A stretch of 64,000 nt of DNA from Bacillus infantis (GTDB lineage: Bacteria; Bacillota; Bacilli; Bacillales; Cytobacillaceae). The translations under genes were made by a program, and so were the position numbers. Location of the stretch: contig NZ_JAIVAP010000006.1 of the NCBI RefSeq assembly GCF_020171945.1, positions 124,001 through 188,000 on the forward strand, written 5' to 3'. Position 1 is the stretch's first letter; each line of letters opens with the position of its first letter. The notes under the pieces are model-generated. The model was not told the origin of the DNA, made no database searches, and saw nothing but the letters and a program-made list of their open reading frames with translations. Positions 1-8,285 of the stretch are shown piece after piece.

Positions 1-61
1 GGTGCCTGGAACCCGTTGGAAATGCTACTATAAAGGAAAAACGCTGCAGGAGGGAAAAGCA

Positions 62-538
62 ATGGCCCAGGGTAAAACGAATGCAATGAGGCTGCTGGAT
101 GCAGCAAAGATGGAGTACAGTTCTTTGGCCTATGACAGCAAGGACGGCAAAATTGACGGAGTATCGGTTGCCGGAAAAATCGGCAGGGATCCGGAATTGG
201 TTTATAAAACACTGGTCGCCCAGGCTGGCAAGAATGTCTATGTTTTCATTATTCCGGTTGGTGCAGAGCTCGATCTCAAAAAAGCTGCCAAAGCAGCAGG
301 CGAGAAAAAGGTGGAAATGGTGCCAGTGAAGGATATTCAGAAGCTCACAGGCTATATCCGCGGCGGCTGCTCGCCTGTCGGCATGAAAAAGCTGTACCCC
401 ACCTTTATTGATTCACAGGGGGAGCAGCTTGAAAGCATTATCGTCAGCGGCGGGAAGATCGGCCTCCAGATTGAACTTCCGCCTGAAGGGTTGAAGGAAT
501 TGATTAAAGCCGAATGGCAGGAACTTGTAAAAGAATAG
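62..538 (+). CDS. ybaK: YbaK/EbsC-type Cys-tRNA(Pro) deacylase
   Basis: The 158-residue product is a single YbaK/ProRS-associated editing domain. Members hydrolyse misacylated Cys-tRNA(Pro) in the cytoplasm. The family pattern is visible as GRDPELVYKTLV near residue 33 and the glycine-rich GGCSPVGMKK near residue 100. I chose the ATG at 62 because AGGAGGG at 48-54 sits 7 nt upstream; the frame is open further upstream but has no other good start. It stands alone and is followed by a weak terminator. Family assignment is secure; substrate specificity is inferred from the family. Confidence 0.9.
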   Translation: MAQGKTNAMRLLDAAKMEYSSLAYDSKDGKIDGVSVAGKIGRDPELVYKTLVAQAGKNVYVFIIPVGAELDLKKAAKAAGEKKVEMVPVKDIQKLTGYIRGGCSPVGMKKLYPTFIDSQGEQLESIIVSGGKIGLQIELPPEGLKELIKAEWQELVKE

Positions 539-546
539 CAGCACCT

Positions 547-576
547 AAAGGCCCCTGCAGCGCATGGGGCTATTTA
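547..576 (+). terminator. Probable rho-independent terminator after ybaK
   Basis: GCCCC and GGGGC pair around a 10-nt loop and are followed by TATTTATTTT. The stem is short and the T tract interrupted, so this is a moderate call. Confidence 0.5.
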
Positions 577-700
577 TTTTGTCCTCAAAAAAAGTACATC
601 CACTAGCAGCAAATTTCTGTACATAGGCGTTCACCCATACGGCCGTCCCAGCATACAGTAAAGGGGTAGGACCATTCAGCAATCAACTGAAAAAGGATGT

Positions 701-1819
701 GTGAATGTGGCTGGAAAAATTATCGACTATTTTGCAGGCGGCAATACTGCAAGAGGATTCCACAGCTTATATGAATCCAATCTTCAGGATTTATCGCGTT
801 TATTTATACTTAAGGGCGGACCTGGCACCGGGAAATCGACACTCATGAAAGGAATAGGCTCTAAATGGCTTGATAAAGGCTATAACATCGAGCTCATCCA
901 CAGTCCATCGGACAATGACTCTGTCAGCGGGGTGATCATCCCAGCTCTAAAGGTCGGAATTGTAGACGGCACTGCGCCGCAGGTCATTGAACCGAAAGCG
1001 CCTGGTGCCATAGAGGAATATGTCAATCTTGGGGAAGCTTGGGACTCTGCCCAGCTGGCCAGCCAGAAAGGGAAGATACTCAGGCTCAACAGCAAGATCA
1101 ATGCCTGCTATAAACAGGCTTACAGCACATTTGCAGAAGCATTGAAAATTCATGATGACTGGGAGAAATTCTATATTGACAGCATGGATTTTGAAAAGGC
1201 GAACCAGCTTACATCAAAACTGATACAAGTTTTTTACGGCAAAATGACTTTAAATAAAATCTCATCTGTAAAGCATCGGTTCTTAGGTGCTGCCACGCCA
1301 AAGGGCGCGGTCGACTGCATTCCGAATCTGACGCTTGATATTCATAAGCGATACTTCATCAAGGGCCGTCCAGGCTCAGGCAAATCGACGCTACTGAAGA
1401 AGCTGGCCGCCGAAGCTGAAAAGCGCGGCTTTGACATCGAGGTGTATCATTGCGGATTTGATCCCAACAGCCTTGATATGCTGATTATCCGTGAGCTGGG
1501 CCTGGCGATTTTCGACAGTACGGCTCCCCATGAATATTTCCCGAGCAGGGATGGGGATGAAATCATTGATATGTATGAACAGCTGATCACACCTGGCACC
1601 GATGAAATTTTTGCTGATGAAATCAAAGAAATTGCCTCCAAATATAAAGCGAAGATGACAGAGTCAACAGGCTATCTGGCAGACGCCAAGCGGCTGAATG
1701 ATGAATTGGAGAAGATTTATTCAGAAGCCATGGATTATTCAATTGTGGACAGCATCCGTGACAAGATTGAGGAGAAGATTCTCCGCATTGAAACACCCCA
1801 TCCAATCTATGCCGATTAA
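701..1819 (+). CDS. Double P-loop ATPase, PRK06851-like
   Basis: The 372-residue protein contains two complete P-loop halves. Walker A GGPGTGKST lies near residue 39 and a second one, GRPGSGKST, near residue 224; each is followed by a serine- and histidine-containing segment (HSPSDNDS, YHCGFDPNS). This tandem layout matches the PRK06851 family of uncharacterised Bacillus and Clostridium ATPases. No membrane segment or partner domain is seen. GTG at 701 is used; GTG at 707 is equally possible because the ribosome site AAAAGG at 691-696 is better spaced for it. The collagen-like gene follows after 25 bp, so the two are probably cotranscribed. Function is unknown. Confidence 0.75.
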   Translation: MNVAGKIIDYFAGGNTARGFHSLYESNLQDLSRLFILKGGPGTGKSTLMKGIGSKWLDKGYNIELIHSPSDNDSVSGVIIPALKVGIVDGTAPQVIEPKAPGAIEEYVNLGEAWDSAQLASQKGKILRLNSKINACYKQAYSTFAEALKIHDDWEKFYIDSMDFEKANQLTSKLIQVFYGKMTLNKISSVKHRFLGAATPKGAVDCIPNLTLDIHKRYFIKGRPGSGKSTLLKKLAAEAEKRGFDIEVYHCGFDPNSLDMLIIRELGLAIFDSTAPHEYFPSRDGDEIIDMYEQLITPGTDEIFADEIKEIASKYKAKMTESTGYLADAKRLNDELEKIYSEAMDYSIVDSIRDKIEEKILRIETPHPIYAD

Positions 1820-1844
1820 CTGAAAGCAGAAAGGGGAACGACCC

Positions 1845-2336
1845 ATGAATTATTATCCTTACCAAGGCCAGTATTATCCTCACCCTCAGGCAGATCTGCT
1901 GCCGCAGCATTCAAGATTTAGTGTATTTCCAGGGGGCGGGGGCCAGCCCGGCTTTCCTTTCCAGCCCGGTTTTCCAGGCCAGCCTGGCTTCCCGGGAGGC
2001 GGAGGGCAGCCCGGGTTCCCAGGTGGAGGAGGGCAGCCTGGATTCCCAGGCGGAGGAGAAGGTCAGGGCCAGGCGGGAGGACCGCCCAGCAGCCCGCCGC
2101 CATCCTTCACCCCTGAACTCCAGACACAGGCTGCCTCTGTCTTTGCCGTCGATCCTGGCGCCATCAGAGGCTGCTTATACCGCTTCACCTATTTATGGCT
2201 GAATAATGGCAGAAGCTTCTGGTTCTATCCGACATTCGTCGGCAGGACTTCTGTAGCCGGCTGGAGGTGGAGAAGGTTCCGCTGGGAGTATTACGGCACA
2301 GATACCAGCCGGATCCGCTCCTTCCGCTGCACCTGA
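1845..2336 (+). CDS. Collagen-like Gly/Pro-rich protein with aromatic C-terminal domain
   Basis: The 163-residue protein starts with a Tyr/Pro/Gln-rich segment. About five repeats of PGFPGGGGQ type follow (residues 33-80), encoded by near-identical 30-bp DNA repeats around 1980-2065. The last 60 residues are a compact, Trp/Tyr/Arg-rich domain with two cysteines (GCLYRFTYLW, WRWRRFRWEYYG). AGAAAGGGGAACG lies just upstream of the ATG. There is no signal peptide. Low-complexity repeats joined to a conserved tail suggest a surface or spore-layer structural protein, but I recognise no named family. It is 25 bp behind the double P-loop ATPase gene. Confidence 0.65.
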   Translation: MNYYPYQGQYYPHPQADLLPQHSRFSVFPGGGGQPGFPFQPGFPGQPGFPGGGGQPGFPGGGGQPGFPGGGEGQGQAGGPPSSPPPSFTPELQTQAASVFAVDPGAIRGCLYRFTYLWLNNGRSFWFYPTFVGRTSVAGWRWRRFRWEYYGTDTSRIRSFRCT

Positions 2337-2345
2337 TAAGAAATG

Positions 2346-2524
2346 TGCAAGCGCCTTGGTCACCCTAAAGGAACGCAGACTAAGAACGCCACGTCCTGTG
2401 GCAACGTCTGCATGACCAGCTTCCTGAGGGCCTCAAGAAAATCCTGGCAAAAAGGCGTCCTTTGCCTATCTATATGGCAGGATCGGCTTGTGACCTAGAG
2501 GGGGCAGGCGCAGCTGCAAGACAG
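2346..2524 (-). repeat. Dispersed intergenic element, copy 1 (reverse orientation)
   Basis: Read on the minus strand, this stretch begins with ACTGTCTTGCAGCTGCGCCT, passes through CCCCCTCTAGGTCACAAGCC and ends with a CAAGGCGCTTGC-like tail. The same landmarks in the same order make up the element at 60715-60840, and part of the tail recurs at 32290-32316. The ends are partly complementary, so the transcript could fold. Confidence 0.6.
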
Positions 2525-2560
2525 TATTCAAAGTTAAAAGATATACTTTCTTATCAAATA

Positions 2561-2599
2561 AAAGAGACCCCTTCAGCCATCCTGAAGAGGTCTTCTCTT
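2561..2599. terminator. Bidirectional terminator
   Basis: AAGAGACCCCTTCAG pairs with CTGAAGAGGTCTTCTCTT around a 4-5 nt loop, with A-rich and T-rich flanks. It lies between the collagen-like gene and the convergent yjiH-like gene. Confidence 0.75.
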
Positions 2600-2601
2600 C
2601 G

Positions 2602-3963
2602 TTAAAAAATAAGATGTGCTGCCAGCACGATGACCGGCAGGGTAATGATCGTCCGTTCCAGGAAAATGATGATCAGGTCTTTCAGGGAGACAGGGATCTT
2701 GCTTCCAAGCAGGAGTCCGCCGACTTCTGACATATAAATCAGCTGTGTCACTGATGTACAGGCGACGATAAAGCGGGTCATCTCGCTCTCAATTCCGCTT
2801 CCGATGACAGATGGCAGGAACATATCCGCAAAGCCGACGACGAGTGTCTCTGAGGCTGCTTTCGCCTCAGGCACCTGCATAAGCTCCAGGAGAGGTATGA
2901 ACGGCATGCCTGCAATCTTAAAGATTGGCGTGAATTCCGCCACAATCAGCGCCAATGTCCCGAGCGCCATGACGATCGGCGCGACACCCATCCACATATC
3001 GAGGATGTTTTTCGCACCCTGCTCAAAGAATTGCTTGATGCCGCGGTTTGTTGCCGCTTTGGCTGTTGCCTGGGCCACACCCCAGCTGAGCGGTGTGTAG
3101 CCTTCCGGAATGGTTTCATCAAGCTGGGGAGCATCCTCTGTAACATAGGTGTCAGGCTTGGTTGACAACGGCGGGATTCTCGGACAGATAAGGGCTGCCA
3201 CAATCCCGGCTGTGAGGACGGTCAGATAAAAAGGAACAAAATAGCTTCCTAAATCCACCTGGGAAATAACAACAAGGCTGAAGGTGATCGAGACAACAGA
3301 GAAGGTTGTGCCGATGACGGCCGCTTCCCTTTTTGTATAAAAGCCTTCCTCGTACTGCTTGCTCGTCAAAAGGACACCGATCGTGCCGTCGCCGAGCCAG
3401 GATGCCGCACAGTCAACCGAAGAGCGTCCCGGCAGCCTGAACAAGGGCCTCATCACCTTCGTCAGGAGGGAGCCGAAAAGCTCGAGCAGCCCGAAGTTCA
3501 GAAGCAGCGGCAGGAATAATCCTGCAAATAGAAACACTGAAAATAGAACAGGGAGCAGATCAAAAAGAAGCAGCCCTCCTGTATTCTCAGACCATACCCA
3601 TTCCGGGCCGATCTGGTAGAAAGTCATCAATGCAAAGATGGCGCCGATCACTCTTGCGGCAAACCAGATGGCCGGTACATCGAACAGAGCAGTGAAAAAC
3701 GCGCTTCTGCGAATGAAGGCGGGCTTTACAAGCTTGGCAAGCAGTGTGCCGGCAAGCGTCAATACAATGATCACGGTCATGATGGCCGGCAGATAGGCTG
3801 CCAGAAGGTCCTGGACAAGGCCGGATAAAATGGCGATGGGAATGGTCACTTCGCCTTTATAAGAAATAGGAAGCATAAATAAGCTGATACCGATCAATGA
3901 AGGAATGAGGAAGAGCATAAAACTTTTTCCTGATGCTTTTTTCCTCGCTGCAGATTCTATCAA
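2602..3963 (-). CDS. YjiH-family nucleoside-recognition (Gate) membrane protein
   Basis: This integral membrane protein of about 453 residues has roughly ten hydrophobic helices. It matches the YjiH family, which carries the nucleoside-recognition (Gate) domain, seen here in stretches such as WLGDGTIGVLLTSKQYEEGFYT and DMFLPSVIGSGIESE. Substrate and direction of transport are unknown for the family. I place the start at TTG 3963, because AAGGGTG on the minus strand is 6 nt before it; GTG at 3972 lies inside that ribosome site. A terminator at 2561-2599 ends the transcript. Confidence 0.8.
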   Translation of the reverse strand: MIESAARKKASGKSFMLFLIPSLIGISLFMLPISYKGEVTIPIAILSGLVQDLLAAYLPAIMTVIIVLTLAGTLLAKLVKPAFIRRSAFFTALFDVPAIWFAARVIGAIFALMTFYQIGPEWVWSENTGGLLLFDLLPVLFSVFLFAGLFLPLLLNFGLLELFGSLLTKVMRPLFRLPGRSSVDCAASWLGDGTIGVLLTSKQYEEGFYTKREAAVIGTTFSVVSITFSLVVISQVDLGSYFVPFYLTVLTAGIVAALICPRIPPLSTKPDTYVTEDAPQLDETIPEGYTPLSWGVAQATAKAATNRGIKQFFEQGAKNILDMWMGVAPIVMALGTLALIVAEFTPIFKIAGMPFIPLLELMQVPEAKAASETLVVGFADMFLPSVIGSGIESEMTRFIVACTSVTQLIYMSEVGGLLLGSKIPVSLKDLIIIFLERTIITLPVIVLAAHLIF

Positions 3964-4100
3964 AACATTCACCCTTAATACAATTTATATTTATAAGACA
4001 AAGGTTATTTTAATTCATCCTGTATGAATTGCCAACCCACTTCTCTTAAATTCCACGGATTCCCTTGTTTTTAAACCTATTTCCCAAAGAATATATTTAT

Positions 4101-4132
4101 AAAAAAAGAGACTGACCTGAAAAGTCAGCCTC
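4101..4132 (-). terminator. Terminator of the MerR-BmrA operon
   Basis: On the minus strand GGCTGAC pairs with GTCAGTC around a TTTTCAG loop, followed by TCTTTTTTT. The stem overlaps the stop codon of the exporter gene. Confidence 0.8.
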
Positions 4133-5897
4133 CTGTGGCAGCAGAGCGGTCTGATAGCTGCTGCTCTGCGAGCTCCCTGTATAAAGAATGTTTTTCATAC
4201 AGTTCCTTGTGTGTGCCTGTCCCGGTAATGCTTCCATTTTCCAGTACGGCAATCTGATCGGCATCCACTACAGTGGAGAGCCGGTGGGCAATTACAAGGG
4301 TGGTGCGGCCCTCCATCAGATGCTCCAGCGCTTTCTGGACAAGATGCTCTGATGTGCTGTCGAGATTGGATGTGGCTTCATCAAGCAGCAGGATGCGGGG
4401 ATTGCGGATCAGCGCCCGGGCAATGGCAATCCTCTGCCTTTGGCCGCCGGAAAGCTTGATGCCGCGCTCACCGACCTGTGTGTTGAAACCATCAGGCAGG
4501 GCATTGATGAATTCCGAAGCATTGGCGAGCCCGGCAGCTCTTTCAATTTCCTCATCAGGCACCTCCCGCTCCATTCCATAGGCAATATTATCGCGGATGG
4601 TGCCTGACATGATCGGGCTTTCCTGGGAAACATAGCCGATGGATGACCGCCATGAATGAAGGCGGAAGGAGCTGATGTCCTGATCCCCAAGAAGGATCCG
4701 GCCTGTCTGCGGCAGGTAGAAGCGCTCCAGCAGGGCGAACAGGGTGGTCTTTCCGCCTCCGCTCGGGCCGACGATTGCTGTCGTCTTTCCGGCAGGTACA
4801 GTCAGTGATGCCCCGCCAAGGATCTCCTTCTCTTTGTAGGCGAAGCTCACCTTCTCAAAAGTGATATCCTGGCTGGGGTTGTCTACAGCCTCCGTGCCTT
4901 TATCCACTTCTTTTTCGGTGTTAAATATATGCTGGATCCTTTCTGTTGCCCCGACAGCCTTCTGGAAGGCTGTAAAGAAGGATGCCATCTGGCTGAAAGG
5001 GACGACAATCTGGAACATATAAATGATGATTGCGACGAGCGAGCCGGCCGACAGGGCGCCAGAAGCAACGCGGACGCCCCCATAACCGATCAGGATGACA
5101 AGCACAAACATCATGATGAAAGTCATGAAGGGGGAAATGACTGCCTGAATTTTCGCTTCCCTCAGCCCGAATTGGAATAAATGGCGTATTCCTTTGTCAC
5201 CGCTCTCCTGCTCTGCTTTTTCAGCATGATAAGCTTTAACGAGGCGGATATCGGCAAGGACCCGCCCGAGATTGCCGGAAAAACTGGCCATTTCATCCTG
5301 GGTTGCCCTTGAAATCTTATACATCTTCTGCCCGAGCGGCATGATCATAGCAATGGCCAGCGGTACGGCAATGATCATCACAAGAGTCATCTTCCAGTCG
5401 ATCAGGAGAAGGATGATTACGGAGCCGATGATGGAAATGATACCGGTCAGGAATGAAATTAAATGCTGTGTAATGAGGTTTTTCACAATATTTGTATCCT
5501 GAGTGACCCGGCTCATCGTTTCGCCCGACTGCTGCTGGTCAAAGAAAGGGACCGGCAGATGGAGAACCTGCCCCCAAAGCTTTCTCCTGATGGATGCTAC
5601 AACTGCTTCCCCGATATAGCTGAGGAAATAGTAGGAAAAGCCGGAGGAGACAGTCTGGATAAGGAAGGCACCTGCCAGAAGCAGTATGACGCTCATCTCC
5701 AAAGATGATGCGGCCAGCTGGTCGACCATTGACTTGGTGAACAGGGGGACGATCAGCCCGGCACCGGTTTCCAGGATGCTGAGAATAATGGCCGACAGCA
5801 GGATCCAGCGCGGCGGCTTGGAATCCTTCAGCAGGCTCCAGAAAGCTTTCCAGCTTCCTTTCTTGATTGCAGGCTCCTCATTTTTCTTCATCAACAT
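4125..5897 (-). CDS. bmrA: BmrA-type multidrug ABC exporter (half-transporter)
   Basis: The 590-residue protein fuses a six-helix ABC exporter membrane domain (about residues 25-310) to an ATPase domain. Visible motifs are Walker A GPSGGGKTTLF, the YVSQESPIMSG Q-loop region, signature LSGGQRQRIAIARAL, Walker B ILLLDEATS and the VIAHRLST H-loop. Length and sequence agree closely with what I know of B. subtilis BmrA, which exports drugs as a homodimer. It overlaps the upstream MerR gene by 20 bp, so translation is probably coupled and expression drug-inducible. ATG 5897 is used; ATG 5891 is also possible. Confidence 0.9.
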   Translation of the reverse strand: MLMKKNEEPAIKKGSWKAFWSLLKDSKPPRWILLSAIILSILETGAGLIVPLFTKSMVDQLAASSLEMSVILLLAGAFLIQTVSSGFSYYFLSYIGEAVVASIRRKLWGQVLHLPVPFFDQQQSGETMSRVTQDTNIVKNLITQHLISFLTGIISIIGSVIILLLIDWKMTLVMIIAVPLAIAMIMPLGQKMYKISRATQDEMASFSGNLGRVLADIRLVKAYHAEKAEQESGDKGIRHLFQFGLREAKIQAVISPFMTFIMMFVLVILIGYGGVRVASGALSAGSLVAIIIYMFQIVVPFSQMASFFTAFQKAVGATERIQHIFNTEKEVDKGTEAVDNPSQDITFEKVSFAYKEKEILGGASLTVPAGKTTAIVGPSGGGKTTLFALLERFYLPQTGRILLGDQDISSFRLHSWRSSIGYVSQESPIMSGTIRDNIAYGMEREVPDEEIERAAGLANASEFINALPDGFNTQVGERGIKLSGGQRQRIAIARALIRNPRILLLDEATSNLDSTSEHLVQKALEHLMEGRTTLVIAHRLSTVVDADQIAVLENGSITGTGTHKELYEKHSLYRELAEQQLSDRSAATGG

Positions 5898-6645
5898 TCA
5901 TTCCTTTCTGCTCCAGATACAGACCGAGTGCGGCTGCAAGCCATTCTTCCTCTTCAGGGGAGAAGGGGATATGGAAAAGGCCGCCGTCATCATGATCGCC
6001 GAAATCCACGGAACTGAGTTCTTTCAGAAGCGAAGGGTCATTTCCTGAGATTTCATCGACTATCTCCATCATTGCCTTAATCAAAGCCAGAACTTCCCCG
6101 CTGGCAGGGTCTGAACCTGCAAGCTCCTTCAAGCCCATGGATATGGAAGCCCATCTGCTTTCATATTCCCGCTGTTTCTCCTCAGGAATGGCGTAAATGG
6201 AATTTACTCTTTCTTCCGGGAGGATGCTCTTCAGCCATTCTTTCTGCTCGTCCTCCCGGTGGATGGTGTTGATGAGTGAAATGAAGACGCCTGCATCCAC
6301 CTCGCCTTGATCCTCCATCACATAGAGGGCCCGGTCCAAAGCCCGGATGACCCCTTCGACTTCTTCCTTCTTCCGGATCATCTCTGCTCTTTGGAAGGCA
6401 AGGGAATCCTTTAGGCTCCATTTTTCATTCTGGAGCATCCCTTTGATCTGCTCGAGAGAATAGCCGATGTATTTTAGTGTCACAATCCGCTGGAGCACGG
6501 TGAAATCAGGGTCGGAATAGTAGCGGCGCCCTGAGTCTGTTATTTCGGTTGGCACGAGGAGGCCGATTTCATCATAATAATGGAGTGTCCTGATCGTGGT
6601 GCCGGTTTTTTTTGAAAATTGACCGATTGAGTATTTGCCAGCCAT
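5878..6645 (-). CDS. MerR-family regulator with C-terminal ligand domain
   Basis: This 255-residue protein has an N-terminal MerR winged helix (YSIGQFSKKTGTTIRTLHYYDEIG, residues 5-28), a dimerisation coiled coil (about 75-120) and a C-terminal part resembling the TipAS antibiotic-binding fold. Such regulators bind a spacer-elongated promoter and untwist it when a drug is bound. It is the first gene of an operon with the BmrA-like exporter and overlaps it by 20 bp. Its own promoter at 6676-6706 has the expected architecture, so it probably autoregulates. The ligand is unknown. Confidence 0.9.
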   Translation of the reverse strand: MAGKYSIGQFSKKTGTTIRTLHYYDEIGLLVPTEITDSGRRYYSDPDFTVLQRIVTLKYIGYSLEQIKGMLQNEKWSLKDSLAFQRAEMIRKKEEVEGVIRALDRALYVMEDQGEVDAGVFISLINTIHREDEQKEWLKSILPEERVNSIYAIPEEKQREYESRWASISMGLKELAGSDPASGEVLALIKAMMEIVDEISGNDPSLLKELSSVDFGDHDDGGLFHIPFSPEEEEWLAAALGLYLEQKGMNVDEEK

Positions 6646-6675
6646 CTCTTCATCTCCCCTATTCTATCTGTCTAT

Positions 6676-6706
6676 ATCATAAAACCTCACGCAGCGTGAG
6701 ATGCAA
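6676..6706 (-). promoter_or_regulatory. MerR-type promoter with 19-bp spacer and operator
   Basis: On the minus strand TTGCAT (-35, 6701-6706) and TATGAT (-10, 6676-6681) are separated by exactly 19 bp. The spacer carries the palindrome CTCACGC-T-GCGTGAG (6686-6700). Overlong spacers holding a dyad are the hallmark of MerR-controlled promoters. The merR gene starts 31 bp downstream of the -10. Confidence 0.85.
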
Positions 6707-6782
6707 GCTGTTTTTATAAAAATTGCTTAAGTCTATTATAGCCAAGCCGCTGCCCCGCCCATAAGCAGGAAGCGGCCGCATG

Positions 6783-6808
6783 AAAAAAACCCGCCGGAGC
6801 GGGTTTTC
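6783..6808 (-). terminator. Terminator of atoE
   Basis: On the minus strand AAAACCCGC, loop TCCG and GCGGG are followed by seven T residues. It lies just downstream of the atoE stop codon. Confidence 0.85.
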
Positions 6809-6815
6809 GGAAGTC

Positions 6816-8135
6816 TTATAGAAACAGCATCCCCAGCGATATAATGACACCGCTTACAAATAAAGCAAGCGCGCAATAGCCCATGATATCCTTCGCCTTC
6901 AGCCCTGCAATGGCAAGGGCGGGAAGTGCCCAGAATGGCTGGATCAGATTAGTCCAGGCATCGCCCCAGGCGACTGCCATGGCCGTTTTCGGTATTGAAA
7001 CACCGAGCGTTTGTGCCGCCTCAAGCATGACCGGCGCCTGTACAGCCCATTGGCCGCCTCCTGACGGAACAAAGAAATTGACCAGGCCGGCGGAAAGGAA
7101 GGCGAAGAATGGAAAGGTGAAGTCATTGGAAATGGACACGAATGCCTCTGACATCACAGCCGCAAGCCCGGAAGTCGTCATCATTCCCATGATCCCCGCA
7201 TAGAACGGGAACTGGATGATGATGCCGCTGGCTCCTTTCACGGCATTGACCGCGGCGTTCAGGAATTGCTTTGGAGTCCCATGGAACAGGATGCCCAGGA
7301 ACAGGAACAGGAAGTTAACGATATCAAGATTGAGTTTAAAGCCGTTTGTGGCAAAATAATAGAATAAGAATACAAGTCCAAAAAGACCGATCAGCATGGA
7401 AAGAATTTTGCTGTTCTCAAGCCGGTCTGCCGGTGTAAGGGCAGCCTGTTCAATGGCAGCGGCCGGCTGGTCCTCCTCAAGCAGGGCAGGATCGACTGCG
7501 ACGGTATCCTCCCTGGACGGCATCATCATCCTGTTAACAATCGGCATAATGACGAAAATGCCTATGATAATAGCAATATTGAAAACAGCAAAAATGGTCT
7601 GGTCTGTCGGGATGATGCCGATCAGGTCCTCTGAGAAATGCCCGGCGGTTGCAATTGTGAGCGGAATAGAACCGGAAATGCCTCCATGCCAGACGATAAA
7701 GCCGGTGTATGCGCTTGCAATCAGAAGCCGGTAGTCTACATTCTTGACCTTTTTAGCCAGTTCTTTGGCAAAAAGGGCTCCGATGACGAGGCCGAAGCCC
7801 CAGTTGATCAGGCTTGCCAGCATCGAAATGATGGTGACAAGGATGATGGCCTGACCCGGTGATTTGGCCAGGCCGGCCAGTGAGCCAAGCCCTTTCTTAA
7901 AAATCCGGCTGCTTGCCAGCACATGGCCGGTCACCAGCACGAGCACCATCTGCATCGAGAAGGTCAGAAGCCCCCAGAACCCGCCTCCCCAGAATTGGAC
8001 CATCTGGTACGGGCTGCTGTCTGTAAAGATGATCCCCAGACCGAAAACGGCGAAGGTCAGGATCACGACAAACAGGAATGGATCCGGCAGATAGCGCTGC
8101 ATGATCCGGTTAAAAAGTGAAACGACAGCTTTCAT
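6816..8135 (-). CDS. atoE: AtoE-family short-chain fatty acid transporter
   Basis: This 439-residue, strongly hydrophobic protein has about a dozen membrane helices. It matches the AtoE/TIGR00366 short-chain fatty acid transporter family, including YLPDPFLFVVILT near the N terminus, NWGFGLVIGALFAKELA in the middle and FFVPSGGGQWAVQAPVM in the C-terminal half. AAAGGGGGAATTTAT precedes the ATG. It is monocistronic with its own terminator. A role in butyrate or acetoacetate uptake would fit the butyryl-CoA pathway at 53.7-64 kb, but the genes are far apart and that link is inference. Confidence 0.88.
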   Translation of the reverse strand: MKAVVSLFNRIMQRYLPDPFLFVVILTFAVFGLGIIFTDSSPYQMVQFWGGGFWGLLTFSMQMVLVLVTGHVLASSRIFKKGLGSLAGLAKSPGQAIILVTIISMLASLINWGFGLVIGALFAKELAKKVKNVDYRLLIASAYTGFIVWHGGISGSIPLTIATAGHFSEDLIGIIPTDQTIFAVFNIAIIIGIFVIMPIVNRMMMPSREDTVAVDPALLEEDQPAAAIEQAALTPADRLENSKILSMLIGLFGLVFLFYYFATNGFKLNLDIVNFLFLFLGILFHGTPKQFLNAAVNAVKGASGIIIQFPFYAGIMGMMTTSGLAAVMSEAFVSISNDFTFPFFAFLSAGLVNFFVPSGGGQWAVQAPVMLEAAQTLGVSIPKTAMAVAWGDAWTNLIQPFWALPALAIAGLKAKDIMGYCALALFVSGVIISLGMLFL

Positions 8136-8285
8136 ATAAATTCCCCCTTTAAAAAAACAATACCTATATAGTTTCTGTAATATTCTAATTTTTCCTTCTT
8201 TTGCTCCTTAATCTTCTTTTTTCACAAAGGAGGCAGATTGCGAATACACTGGATAGTCATATGCCTATGAACAGGAGTGGTGAGC

